Shown: positions 1-8,953 of the stretch, in pieces
Position numbering within the stretch: position 1 is the stretch's first letter
Layout: the number at the start of each line of letters is the position of its first letter
Origin: Desulfobacter hydrogenophilus
GTDB lineage: Bacteria; Desulfobacterota; Desulfobacteria; Desulfobacterales; Desulfobacteraceae
Direction: 5' to 3'
Length of the DNA: 64,000 nucleotides
NCBI RefSeq assembly: GCF_004319545.1
Contig: NZ_CP036313.1
Span: 3,040,501-3,104,500, forward strand
Position numbers and translations under genes: made by a program
The notes under the pieces: generated by a model
What the model was told of the DNA's origin: nothing
Databases searched by the model: none
Seen by the model: the letters and a program-made list of their open reading frames with translations, nothing else

Positions 1-1032
1 CTGACTGGAACCTTCCTGGGTCAGGGTAATGTAGCCAATGGTAGACAAATCATCCGCTGTCACATTTTTGCCGAAAACGCCGTTCAGCTCCCCGGTAACA
101 TCGAGAACACGACCGTCATCAGACGTTATGGTAATGGCCCCGTTGTCATTAATGGCGGCGGAAACCCCTGTCTGGGTAGTCTTATCATTAATGGCCGTGA
201 CAAGAGAGGCATCAGCGTCATTGGCTTTGACATTGATGGCACCGATCGTTACGCCGTTGATGGCAAAGTCGGAATTGGTTGTGCCTTCCTGAATAGCTCC
301 CTCAGTGGTGGTTTCTACAACAGCATTGGCAGATACGCCGGTAAGGGAAGACGCACTGTTAATTTCATCAGCCAGAGCGCCAAGTCCGTTTTCTTCCTGG
401 TTATTGGCTTCAATGGTAAGGCTTTCCAGTTGAATATCTTCGCCAGTGATGGCTGAATTGATGGTTAACTGAATTTCGCCGCCGTCTTCATCATCCATTT
501 CAAAAGTGGCCGTGGAAATATGACCAATGGAATCGGATTCCGTATCTCCGATATTGATGGAAGCGGTTTCATTGGCAGAGGCACCGGTATGGATGATCTT
601 GTTGGTGTAACTGCCGTTGAGAAGCTGTATGCCGTTGTAGGATGTTGTGGTGGCAATGCTGTCCAGCTCTTCCATCAGTTTATCAATATCTTGCTGGATG
701 GCTGTCCGGGTTGTCGAGGTCTGGGTGTCGGATGCCGCCTGGATGGCTTTGGTTTTAATGGTATTAACGATGCTCACAGACTCTTCAAGGGCGCCGTCTG
801 CGGTCTGTACAATGGAAACACCGTCATTGGCGTTCCGGATGCCTTGGCCAATACCGTCTGCCTGTGCCGATAGAGAATCGGCAATGGTCAGACCGGATGC
901 ATCGTCCGCCGCTGAGTTGATTCTCAAACCTGTGGAAAGACGGGTCAGGGATGTTGTCATGTTATTGTCGTTGGCAACCATGTTTCTGTGCGCGGTGAGT
1001 GCGGCAACGTTGGTATTAATACTTAAACTCAT
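1..1032 (-). CDS. fliC: Flagellin, 5' part only (runs off left edge)
   Basis: Filament subunit exported by the flagellar type III system. The open frame has 344 codons from ATG at 1032 and leaves the window without a stop, so the C-terminal D1/D0 part is missing. The N-terminus is classical flagellin: MSLSINTNVAALTAHRN, then LTRLSTGLRINSAADDASG at about residues 28-46 and a long helical D1 segment to about residue 140. After that comes an acidic, Thr/Asn/Asp-rich variable region. A strong ribosome binding site (GGAGG) lies just before the ATG. A sigma-28-like promoter lies about 140 bp upstream. The assignment is certain; the full length is unknown. Confidence 0.95.
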   Translation of the reverse strand, partial: MSLSINTNVAALTAHRNMVANDNNMTTSLTRLSTGLRINSAADDASGLTIADSLSAQADGIGQGIRNANDGVSIVQTADGALEESVSIVNTIKTKAIQAASDTQTSTTRTAIQQDIDKLMEELDSIATTTSYNGIQLLNGSYTNKIIHTGASANETASINIGDTESDSIGHISTATFEMDDEDGGEIQLTINSAITGEDIQLESLTIEANNQEENGLGALADEINSASSLTGVSANAVVETTTEGAIQEGTTNSDFAINGVTIGAINVKANDADASLVTAINDKTTQTGVSAAINDNGAITITSDDGRVLDVTGELNGVFGKNVTADDLSTIGYITLTQEGSSQ

Positions 1033-1173
1033 GTTATTTCCTCCGTGAATTTGGGTATGTAAGTGCCGGCGTCATTGCCGGTCACTTGGGGCATTCGTCA
1101 GATCCGTCTGATGAATGGTTAAAAGGTTTGTGGCGGGAGCCAGCCGCCTGGATTAATCCGTTGTTCTGGTATG

Positions 1174-1201
1174 TTATCGTGATAAAAAAAGGAAAACTTT
1201 A
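1174..1201 (-). promoter_or_regulatory. Sigma-28 (FliA)-type promoter of the flagellin gene
   Basis: Read on the minus strand, TAAAGTTT is followed after 12 bases by CACGATAA. This matches the FliA consensus TAAAGTTT-N11-GCCGATAA with one extra spacer base and two mismatches. It sits about 140 bp upstream of the flagellin ATG with no other gene between. The rest of 1033-1340 is AT-rich, with no gene seen. Confidence 0.6.
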
Positions 1202-1340
1202 ATCTACAACGATAACGGAACATGGGAAGTGATGAAGGTATTACATGGTTAAAAATATATATCCTATTGATTTGTTAGAAAATATTTAATTATTTTTGGA
1301 ACTAATCAATTGATATTTTTATAGTGATAAAGCTTTAATA

Positions 1341-1482
1341 CTAAGGAATGAGTCCGAAATAACTTAACCTGGGAGCGCGGTCGTCTCGCCTGCATCTTTA
1401 CAATACTTGCGGACATGCAGGCGGGACGCCCGCGCTCCCGGAGACAGCAAAATGGGCAAGTTATTTAAGACCCGTTCCTAAG
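1341..1482. repeat. Palindromic MITE-like element with GC-rich core
   Basis: Outer arms form an inverted repeat of about 25 bp: CTAAGGAATGAGTCCGAAAT at the left, and CTTAGGAACGGGTCTTAAAT read inward from the right. Inside is a second inverted repeat of about 25 bp, GGGAGCGCGGTCGTCTCGCC against GGGAGCGCGGGCGTCCCGCC, both arms followed by TGCAT. The outer arms resemble the terminal repeats of the elements at 51246 and 55794. No coding content. It lies in the 623-bp gap between the flagellin gene and the transposase-like gene. Confidence 0.7.
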
Positions 1483-1486
1483 CTGA

Positions 1487-1658
1487 ACCACGGAAAACAC
1501 GGAAGGACACGGAAATGAGTTTGATCTTTGAATAAGAGAGTTCTGTGATTCGTAGTGCTGGCTGCGGGCTCCTGGAAGCAGTTTATGCAGTCACCTAAAA
1601 GTACAGATTGAGCGCTTTGCGCTCTAACTTTCAGTGCTTTCCGTGTCTTCCGTGGTTA
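1487..1658. repeat. Inverted pair of CCACGGAAnACACGGAA repeats
   Basis: At 1487-1515 the sequence reads AACCACGGAAAACACGGAAG and continues with GACACGGAAA. At 1637-1658 the reverse complement reads AACCACGGAAGACACGGAAA. The two arms enclose about 120 bp, and the right arm covers the stop codon of the transposase-like gene. No gene is visible between the arms. Confidence 0.55.
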
Positions 1659-2621
1659 TAAACAGGAGGTATTGACCGATGCCATGGGCTGATGGTTGAA
1701 ACTGTTTGGAAAATGGGTGTAATGCGCTTCCATGGCCTGGTAGGGTGTCTTCTGTTTTAAAAAGCTAAGGGGTAATTCAAAGTTGTAATGGTGTATCTGT
1801 TTTTCCAGTGCTTCGTTCGTTCCCCAGGTGGTTGCATCTTTTTTAAGATCAGATTGGTAGACGATTTTTTCCATCTGCAGGTTTAATTCGCTTATGATAT
1901 CCGTAACTAGATTATCCATGTGAAAGAATGAAAGGCCACATGTTTTGCATAACTGTTCAATGGTTCTGTCAGGGGCGCTACCGGAATTTTTTATGTCTAT
2001 ATCTTTTAACTCTGTGTTTTCGGTACAAAGCCTTACCGGATCATTATAAATAACGCCTAAAACCTTTAAAGGAAAACTCTGGATATGATCTGAAAGAAAT
2101 GTGTTCGCCATGGTGGTGTACTGGGCATGAAAGGTCCTGAACGAGCAGTCAAGAAGAGTTTGCAGCACCACTGGCGGTTCATTTTTCTGAAAAGACGGTA
2201 GATGAAAACAATTGTAATATAAATAGGTGCCTGTGTAATCTTTAAGGTTAAATGGAACAGATCGCTTAAGTTTTGTCATTCTGGATATTTGATATCGCCT
2301 GAGGCATCTGTTGAGGCCTGCCCTGGAACATTTGATCTTAAAAAAAGAGTCGGAAATTTGAAGCAGATCATCCAGGCCTGCCCTGAATGCCATCCGGCAG
2401 ATAACGATTTTAATCTCTTCAATGGGCGATAGAACGGTTTTTATCCGCTTAGGTGTATGCGACCGGTCATGTACATCCGTGCGGTTTTGCCACCTGCGTA
2501 TCGTGGTTTTACTGACGCCGATTTTTTTTGCTAAACTGGCAACGGACAATTGGGGATTGTTTTGGATATATGCACGCTGGGCAGGCGTCGTTGTGGCATT
2601 TTTATGAAGACGTATTTTCAT
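1656..2621 (-). CDS. IS481-like transposase, catalytic core diverged
   Basis: 321 residues. The first ~120 follow the IS481 pattern: a helix-turn-helix (SLAKKIGVSKTTIRRWQNR, about residues 29-47), then DRSHTPKRI, EEIKIVICR, a LDDLLQI segment and CLRRYQIS. The remaining ~200 residues occupy the place of the DDE integrase core but are poorly conserved. LLDCSFR and IYNDPVR can be placed at the two Asp sites. The third acid, normally in a VERFNG-like motif, reads LVTDIISEL. Late family features (HHYN..LPLSFLKQKTPYQAM) remain. The frame is intact, so this may be an old or domesticated copy rather than fresh decay. The flanking repeats at 1487/1637 are not obvious IS ends. Confidence 0.65.
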   Translation of the reverse strand: MKIRLHKNATTTPAQRAYIQNNPQLSVASLAKKIGVSKTTIRRWQNRTDVHDRSHTPKRIKTVLSPIEEIKIVICRMAFRAGLDDLLQISDSFFKIKCSRAGLNRCLRRYQISRMTKLKRSVPFNLKDYTGTYLYYNCFHLPSFQKNEPPVVLQTLLDCSFRTFHAQYTTMANTFLSDHIQSFPLKVLGVIYNDPVRLCTENTELKDIDIKNSGSAPDRTIEQLCKTCGLSFFHMDNLVTDIISELNLQMEKIVYQSDLKKDATTWGTNEALEKQIHHYNFELPLSFLKQKTPYQAMEAHYTHFPNSFNHQPMASVNTSCL

Positions 2622-2692
2622 GGAAATACTTCAATAGCTTTTTTGAGGATCGAAATTTGTAAAAAAAGCTTTTATTCGGCTTGTCTTTTGTA

Positions 2693-2769
2693 TGGTCGGG
2701 ATGAGAGGAATTGAACCTCCGACCCCCTCGTCCCGAACGAGGTGCTCTACCAGGCTGAGCCACATCCCG
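2693..2769 (-). tRNA. tRNA-Pro, anticodon CGG
   Basis: On the minus strand the gene runs CGGGATG...CATCCCG-A-CCA. The 7-bp acceptor stem is perfect and CCA is encoded. The anticodon stem CCTCG/CGAGG closes a loop TTCGGGA, giving anticodon CGG. The D arm begins TGGCTCAGCCTGG and the T arm contains GGTTCAATTCC. It stands alone between the IS481-like gene and purA. Confidence 0.95.
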
Positions 2770-2815
2770 ACGCATAAGACGTCATTTAATAAACCAGAAT
2801 TAAGAGAATGTCAAT

Positions 2816-4556
<1,741 letters not shown>

Positions 4557-4737
4557 AATCCAACCCTGACTTATATAAGTCTTTTTCCATCAGGTCAAAT
4601 GTTATGGACACTATTTTATATGCCGGGCAAAAATCAAAGCGGTTGACCCCTTTCAACTCAGTTTGGTATATTCCATTTTTTAAGATTAATTAATGGTAAC
4701 TGTGAGACTTCCTGTAAATATATAATAAGGATTCAAT

Positions 4738-6024
4738 ATGGAACGTACTAAATCAGCCGCTTTATTTTCATCGGCCAGAAATTTGATACCGGGCGGGGTT
4801 AATTCTCCGGTAAGGGCCTGCGGTTCGGTGGGCGGAGAACCCATTTTCATTGAAAAAGGAGACGGCGCCAGGATTTTTGATGCTGACGGCAACGCTTATA
4901 TCGATTATGTCCTGTCCTGGGGGCCGCTAATTCTTGGTCACCGCCCAACGCCTGTGATCGACGCTTTGAAAAAAGTATTGGATTCAGGCACAAGTTTTGG
5001 TGCGCCGACAGCACGTGAAAATGAACTGGCCCAGCTTGTTGTGGATTCAGTGGCGTCCGTGGATATGATCAGAATGGTTAACTCCGGCACCGAAGCAACC
5101 ATGAGTGCCATCCGTCTGGCAAGGGGCGTGACGGGCCGGGACCTTATTGTCAAGTTTGACGGATGTTACCATGGTCATGCAGATACCCTGCTTGTGGCTG
5201 CGGGGTCCGGTGTTGCCACCCTAAACATCCCGGGAAGCCCGGGGGTCCCTGCTGATGTGATCCGCAATACATTATCTTTGCCATACAACGACATTGAAGG
5301 TTTTGAGCGGCTTATGGCTGAAAAAGGCAAGGAGATCGCCTGTGTGATTGTTGAGCCTGTGGCAGGCAATATGGGCATGGTAGCTCCTGATCCGCTGTTT
5401 TTAAAGGCAGTCCGCCGGGAGACTGCAACCCATGGAACCCTGCTGATTTTTGATGAAGTCATGACCGGATTCCGGGTTGGGGGAAGGGCGTGCGCCCAGG
5501 GTTATTTTGATATTGATCCGGATTTGACTTGTTTTGGTAAAGTTATCGGTGGCGGACTGCCCGTGGGTGCATATGGCGGAAAACGTGAAATAATGGCGCA
5601 GATTGCCCCTGGAGGATCTATTTACCAGGCCGGGACTTTGTCAGGCAATCCCCTGGCCATGGCCGCAGGGGTCGCTACTTTAAAAGAGTTAGAAAATGAT
5701 CAGCTTTACGCTGACATGAACCGGCGGGCAGATATGCTGATCAACGGTCTCCAGGCCGCCGCCGATGACGCAGGGATTCCTTTTTCTGCCGGGCATTTCG
5801 GCTCTATGGCCGGGTTCTTTTTTACCGGTAAAAAGGTGCGCAATTTCAATGATGCCAAAACCTGTGATCTGGACCGGTTTGCAAAATTTTACCGGGGCAT
5901 GCTGGCCAAAGGTATCTATTTTGCGCCATCGCAGTTTGAGGCTTGTTTTATCTCTGCTGCTCACACGGACGAAGATATCGAAATCACCCTGGACGCCGCA
6001 CGGCAGGTCATGGCAGAGATTTAA
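4738..6024 (+). CDS. hemL: Glutamate-1-semialdehyde 2,1-aminomutase
   Basis: PLP enzyme making 5-aminolevulinate for the C5 tetrapyrrole pathway, which feeds haem and sirohaem. 428 residues, standard length. The N-terminus has FSSARNLIPGGVNSPVRACG, the PLP phosphate region MVNSGTEATMSAIRLARG, the Asp motif FDEVMTGFR and the Schiff-base lysine in CFGKVIGGGLPVGAYGG. The ATG follows AAGGATTCAAT. Its stop overlaps the next ATG by one base. Haem demand fits the cytochrome-rich gene content nearby. Confidence 0.96.
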   Translation: MERTKSAALFSSARNLIPGGVNSPVRACGSVGGEPIFIEKGDGARIFDADGNAYIDYVLSWGPLILGHRPTPVIDALKKVLDSGTSFGAPTARENELAQLVVDSVASVDMIRMVNSGTEATMSAIRLARGVTGRDLIVKFDGCYHGHADTLLVAAGSGVATLNIPGSPGVPADVIRNTLSLPYNDIEGFERLMAEKGKEIACVIVEPVAGNMGMVAPDPLFLKAVRRETATHGTLLIFDEVMTGFRVGGRACAQGYFDIDPDLTCFGKVIGGGLPVGAYGGKREIMAQIAPGGSIYQAGTLSGNPLAMAAGVATLKELENDQLYADMNRRADMLINGLQAAADDAGIPFSAGHFGSMAGFFFTGKKVRNFNDAKTCDLDRFAKFYRGMLAKGIYFAPSQFEACFISAAHTDEDIEITLDAARQVMAEI

Positions 6025-7457
6025 TGGCTGACTCGATTAAGCGGATTCATCTGGTCGCAGCCTGTGGTACCGGCATGGGCACGTTGGCCTGTATTCTTAA
6101 AGAAATGGGTTATATTGTCACTGGATCAGACCGGAATGTCTATCCGCCCATGAGCGATTTTCTTGAAGATAACGGGATTACGCTATTTTCCGGATTCTCT
6201 CCAACCAATATCAGTGACGATCCAAACCGGGCTCCGGACCTTGTGATTATCGGCAATGCCGTGACACGGGATAACCCGGAAGCGGTTGCCGTAATGGAAA
6301 GGGGGCTTGACTATATGTCCATGCCCCAGGCTGTGAACCGTTTCATTGCCAATGACAAGAAGATTATTCTTGTTACCGGTACCCACGGTAAAACAACCAC
6401 CTCTGCCATCATGGCCCATTTGTTGGAAACAGCAGGGCTTTGCCCCTCATTTATGATCGGAGGGATTTTAAAGGATTATAACTCCTCATTTAAAATAGGT
6501 GACGGAGAATACATGGTGATAGAGGGGGATGAGTATGATACGGCTTTCTTTGATAAGGGGCCAAAATTCATGCATTATGATCCTTTTATAACCATTATGA
6601 CGGGTATTGAATTTGACCATGCAGATATTTTTGACGACCTGGATCATATTTGCCGGACTTTTGATGCCCTGGTTTCAAAGATCAAAGATCAGAGCCGTAT
6701 TATTGCCTGCAAGGAAAACGGTAATCTGATGCAGGTACTCAAACAGGCGGATGTTGTAGACCTTCAGACTTACGGCAGCAACGCCATATGGCAGGTGCAT
6801 GATCATCGTCTGAGCAGTGAGTCGGATCCCGGCACGGGGCGTTTGCACACCCTTGCCCGCATCACAGGACCTGGTACGGATATTAATATACAAACGGATC
6901 TGCCTGGACGGCACAATCTTCTCAATGCAACGGCCTGTATTGCCACAGCCCGCAGTCTGGGGATTAAGGCGGCTGATATTGTCCGTGGGCTTTCAACCTT
7001 TAGCGGTGTTAAAAGACGTCAGGAAATAAGGGGGCAGGTTGCCGGTATCACGGTGATGGATGATTTTGCCCATCATCCGACAGCTGTTAAGGAGACCATT
7101 GCCGCAGTCAAACCGTTTTATCCCCAGGGTCGTCTGGTCGCCGTGTTTGAGCCAAGAACCAATACCAGCATGAGAAATATTTTTCAAGAGACCTATCCTG
7201 CATGTTTTGATCTGGCAGATATTACGTGTATCTGCTCTCCCGGGGTTAAAAAGAATATTCCTGAAAAAGAGCGGTTTTCACCTGAACGTCTGACCGAAGA
7301 TATCTGTAAAAGGGGCAGGTCTGCCCACCATTTCCGTGACCCTGGCCAGGTGATTGACTTTCTTGCCTTGGAACTTAGACCCAACGATGTTGTTCTCGTC
7401 ATGTCCAATGGCGGGTTTGAAAATATTCATCAGCGGATTTTGGAGCGGTTGGGGTGA
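6024..7457 (+). CDS. mpl: UDP-N-acetylmuramate:tripeptide ligase (Mpl-type)
   Basis: Mur-ligase-fold ATP enzyme. By family, it attaches recycled L-Ala-gamma-D-Glu-meso-DAP to UDP-MurNAc. 477 residues. The N-terminal nucleotide fold begins IHLVAACGTGMGTLACILKE. The P-loop is VTGTHGKTTTSAI, followed by GGILKDYNSSFKIGDGEYMV, EGDEYDTAFFD and the late motif MDDFAHHPTAVK. The absence of MurC-type signatures and the GGxL-DY motif favour Mpl over MurC. The start overlaps the hemL stop (TAATG), and a longer upstream frame would run through hemL. Translationally coupled. Confidence 0.88.
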   Translation: MADSIKRIHLVAACGTGMGTLACILKEMGYIVTGSDRNVYPPMSDFLEDNGITLFSGFSPTNISDDPNRAPDLVIIGNAVTRDNPEAVAVMERGLDYMSMPQAVNRFIANDKKIILVTGTHGKTTTSAIMAHLLETAGLCPSFMIGGILKDYNSSFKIGDGEYMVIEGDEYDTAFFDKGPKFMHYDPFITIMTGIEFDHADIFDDLDHICRTFDALVSKIKDQSRIIACKENGNLMQVLKQADVVDLQTYGSNAIWQVHDHRLSSESDPGTGRLHTLARITGPGTDINIQTDLPGRHNLLNATACIATARSLGIKAADIVRGLSTFSGVKRRQEIRGQVAGITVMDDFAHHPTAVKETIAAVKPFYPQGRLVAVFEPRTNTSMRNIFQETYPACFDLADITCICSPGVKKNIPEKERFSPERLTEDICKRGRSAHHFRDPGQVIDFLALELRPNDVVLVMSNGGFENIHQRILERLG

Positions 7458-7654
7458 CAAACATTGCAATCAGAATTGTTGGCATCGGACTGCTGCACTC
7501 ATTTTTGTACGGCTATCTGGTGCCTTTTGTCATTTACCCGCGGTTCGGCCGGCATGGAATTACCTTTGCCGTAGTAGTTGCCATACTGATATCCATCGGT
7601 ATCATGGCCACCTTGTGGCTGGGGAAAAATAAAAAAGAGAACAAAGGAGAGTGA
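7454..7654 (+). CDS. Small two-helix membrane protein, unknown
   Basis: 66 residues from a GTG that overlaps the mpl stop by four bases. Two hydrophobic stretches are seen, about residues 8-26 and 35-55, with PRFGRHG between them and a charged tail GKNKKENKGE. The compact coupling to mpl and the hemerythrin-like gene just downstream suggest it is translated. I recognise no family. Confidence 0.6.
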   Translation: MTNIAIRIVGIGLLHSFLYGYLVPFVIYPRFGRHGITFAVVVAILISIGIMATLWLGKNKKENKGE

Positions 7655-7657
7655 CCC

Positions 7658-8089
7658 ATGACTAATATTATTGAATGGGACGAAAAATATAGTGTGAATG
7701 TGCCTGAACTGGATGAATGCCGCAAACAGCTTATGGATATGTTTAATACCCTCATTGAAATGAAAGCAAATAAGGGCGACGCAAAGAATGTGGCTAATTT
7801 GGTTACCGAGATCAATGACTTCAGCAAGATTTTTTTTTCAAAGGAGGAAAAAATTCTTGGCCGGAACGGGTACCCGGATCTTGTCACACATTCAAAGGCC
7901 CATCGTCGGTTTATCAAAAATGCCATCGGCCTTCGTCGTGAAATCGCAGAAGATGTTGATAATCTATCAATTGAGGATATTGTGGAATTGCGAGGCTTGC
8001 TTGTCACACATTTTGAATCCGTAGACACACTGTTTATTCCGTTTTTGAGAATCCACAAATATGTGGATGAATGTGAAAATAAAAAATAA
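7658..8089 (+). CDS. Hemerythrin-like protein with missing iron ligands
   Basis: 143 residues with the bacteriohemerythrin frame: W7..YSVNVPELDE, then KEEKILGRNGYP, H78..H82..F, and LLVTHFESVD near 114-123. Known members bind a di-iron site with five His, one Glu and one Asp. Here the His of the usual E-Q-H-K motif is Arg22 (ECRK), and the His of HFxxEE is Phe59 (FFSKEE). Glu63, His78, His82, His118 and Asp123 remain. The fold call is solid; O2 carriage is doubtful. Four bases after the small membrane protein, with a GGAG ribosome site. Confidence 0.82.
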   Translation: MTNIIEWDEKYSVNVPELDECRKQLMDMFNTLIEMKANKGDAKNVANLVTEINDFSKIFFSKEEKILGRNGYPDLVTHSKAHRRFIKNAIGLRREIAEDVDNLSIEDIVELRGLLVTHFESVDTLFIPFLRIHKYVDECENKK

Positions 8090-8225
8090 GCCGTAGAAGC
8101 CAAATACGGGGGCTTTGGTTAGGCACTGATTATATCCTATTAAAGAAATATAAATTCGTTGCCGATATCTGTATTTGAGTAGTTAGGAATGATTTTAAAA
8201 AGAAAAATAAAAAGATAGATAAGTT

Positions 8226-8507
8226 ATGAATGCAGAAAATAAAATACTACCGGTTACAAATAAGATTATAAATACTGGAGACAGATCAGGAGGCTTTGGC
8301 GGTGGATACCGGCCCAATGTTTCAAATCGCAAAAAAGACAGGCGCAAGACGCCGTATGACCGCAGGAAAAGCGTCAGAGACGGTGTGATTGTCACGTTGT
8401 CCTTTAAAAAGGATCGAAGGAAAGCCCATGATCGCCGTCTTTCGGCATCGGTCAGGTCCGTACCCAAGGATGATTCCAAAGGATCCATTCATGATATCAT
8501 TGCGTAA
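8226..8507 (+). CDS. Basic hypothetical protein with DRRK repeats
   Basis: 93 residues. A Gly-rich stretch (about 19-28) is followed by repeated basic clusters: RKKDRRK, YDRRK, KKDRRK and HDRR. The C-terminus is KDDSKGSIHDIIA. No transmembrane segment or signal peptide. Such short basic clusters occur in uncharacterised Desulfobacterota proteins, but no function is known to me. Ribosome site weak. The dispersed repeat at 8522 follows directly. Confidence 0.5.
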   Translation: MNAENKILPVTNKIINTGDRSGGFGGGYRPNVSNRKKDRRKTPYDRRKSVRDGVIVTLSFKKDRRKAHDRRLSASVRSVPKDDSKGSIHDIIA

Positions 8508-8521
8508 TTGAGTCCGAAGTT

Positions 8522-8622
8522 TTATAACAGCCATGGGCCGACTTGGTCTATCAGCATCCAGGCTCAGCCCACAACGAAACAAGAAAGTAATTCAAGAATT
8601 TATTGAGGCTTTCTTATAAAAT
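8522..8622 (+). repeat. Dispersed ~100-bp repeat, copy A
   Basis: Copy of the family best seen at 43503. Shared blocks in order are ATAACAGCCATGGGC, CTATCA, TCAGCCCACAACGAAAC, GAAAGTAATTCAA and GAGGCTTTCTTATAAAAT. It has no coding content and lies in the 446-bp gap before recD. Confidence 0.75.
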
Positions 8623-8640
8623 AATTTTAAAATTTTTTAT

Positions 8641-8666
8641 AAATCCGCTTCTTACGGGGCGGATTT
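8641..8666 (+). terminator. Hairpin, possible terminator
   Basis: Perfect 8-bp arms AAATCCGC (8641-8648) and GCGGATTT (8659-8666) enclose ten bases. The tail is TATATTATA rather than a full T tract, so termination is only probable. Confidence 0.5.
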
Positions 8667-8747
8667 TATATTATACCAACAAAGATATGTCATTGAATTT
8701 AGGCCATGATCGGAATAAAACATTCCAAAATATGGTTTAGAATTTCC

Positions 8748-8799
8748 GTTCGTATTCAAGACGTGGCAATGGGAGCATATTAAATATATGTACCCATTG
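8748..8799 (+). repeat. TTCGTATTCAA-led hairpin repeat, copy 1
   Basis: TTCGTATTCAAG is followed by an extended hairpin: CAATGGG (8767-8773) pairs with CCCATTG (8793-8799), with an inner CATAT/ATATG. The same layout occurs at 13073-13123. No T tract follows this copy. The rest of the gap up to 8953 shows no gene. Confidence 0.5.
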
Positions 8800-8953
8800 A
8801 CACAACGAAGAAGACGGATGAAAGGCAAACCATATGGAAGGTTTTATTTTGAACTTGGGCCCTTACCTGACAGTCATAATAATACCGTCAAAGAGACAGA
8901 GAGGCCGGCGACCTCTCACATACTTTTTTGATCCCCCTTGGTAAAATAAGCGT

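Noticed and set aside
1371..1440. GC-rich palindrome as a terminator of the flagellin or transposase gene
   Set aside because: There is no T tract on either strand, and it lies upstream of flagellin and downstream of the transposase stop inside a larger nested repeat.
6024..7457. MurC (UDP-MurNAc:L-alanine ligase)
   Set aside because: The GGxLxDY and EGDEYD patterns and the context with no other mur genes fit Mpl better.
8226..8507. PilZ-like c-di-GMP binding protein, because of its RRxxR-like clusters
   Set aside because: The second PilZ motif (D/NxSxxG) and a beta-barrel length are missing; left as hypothetical.
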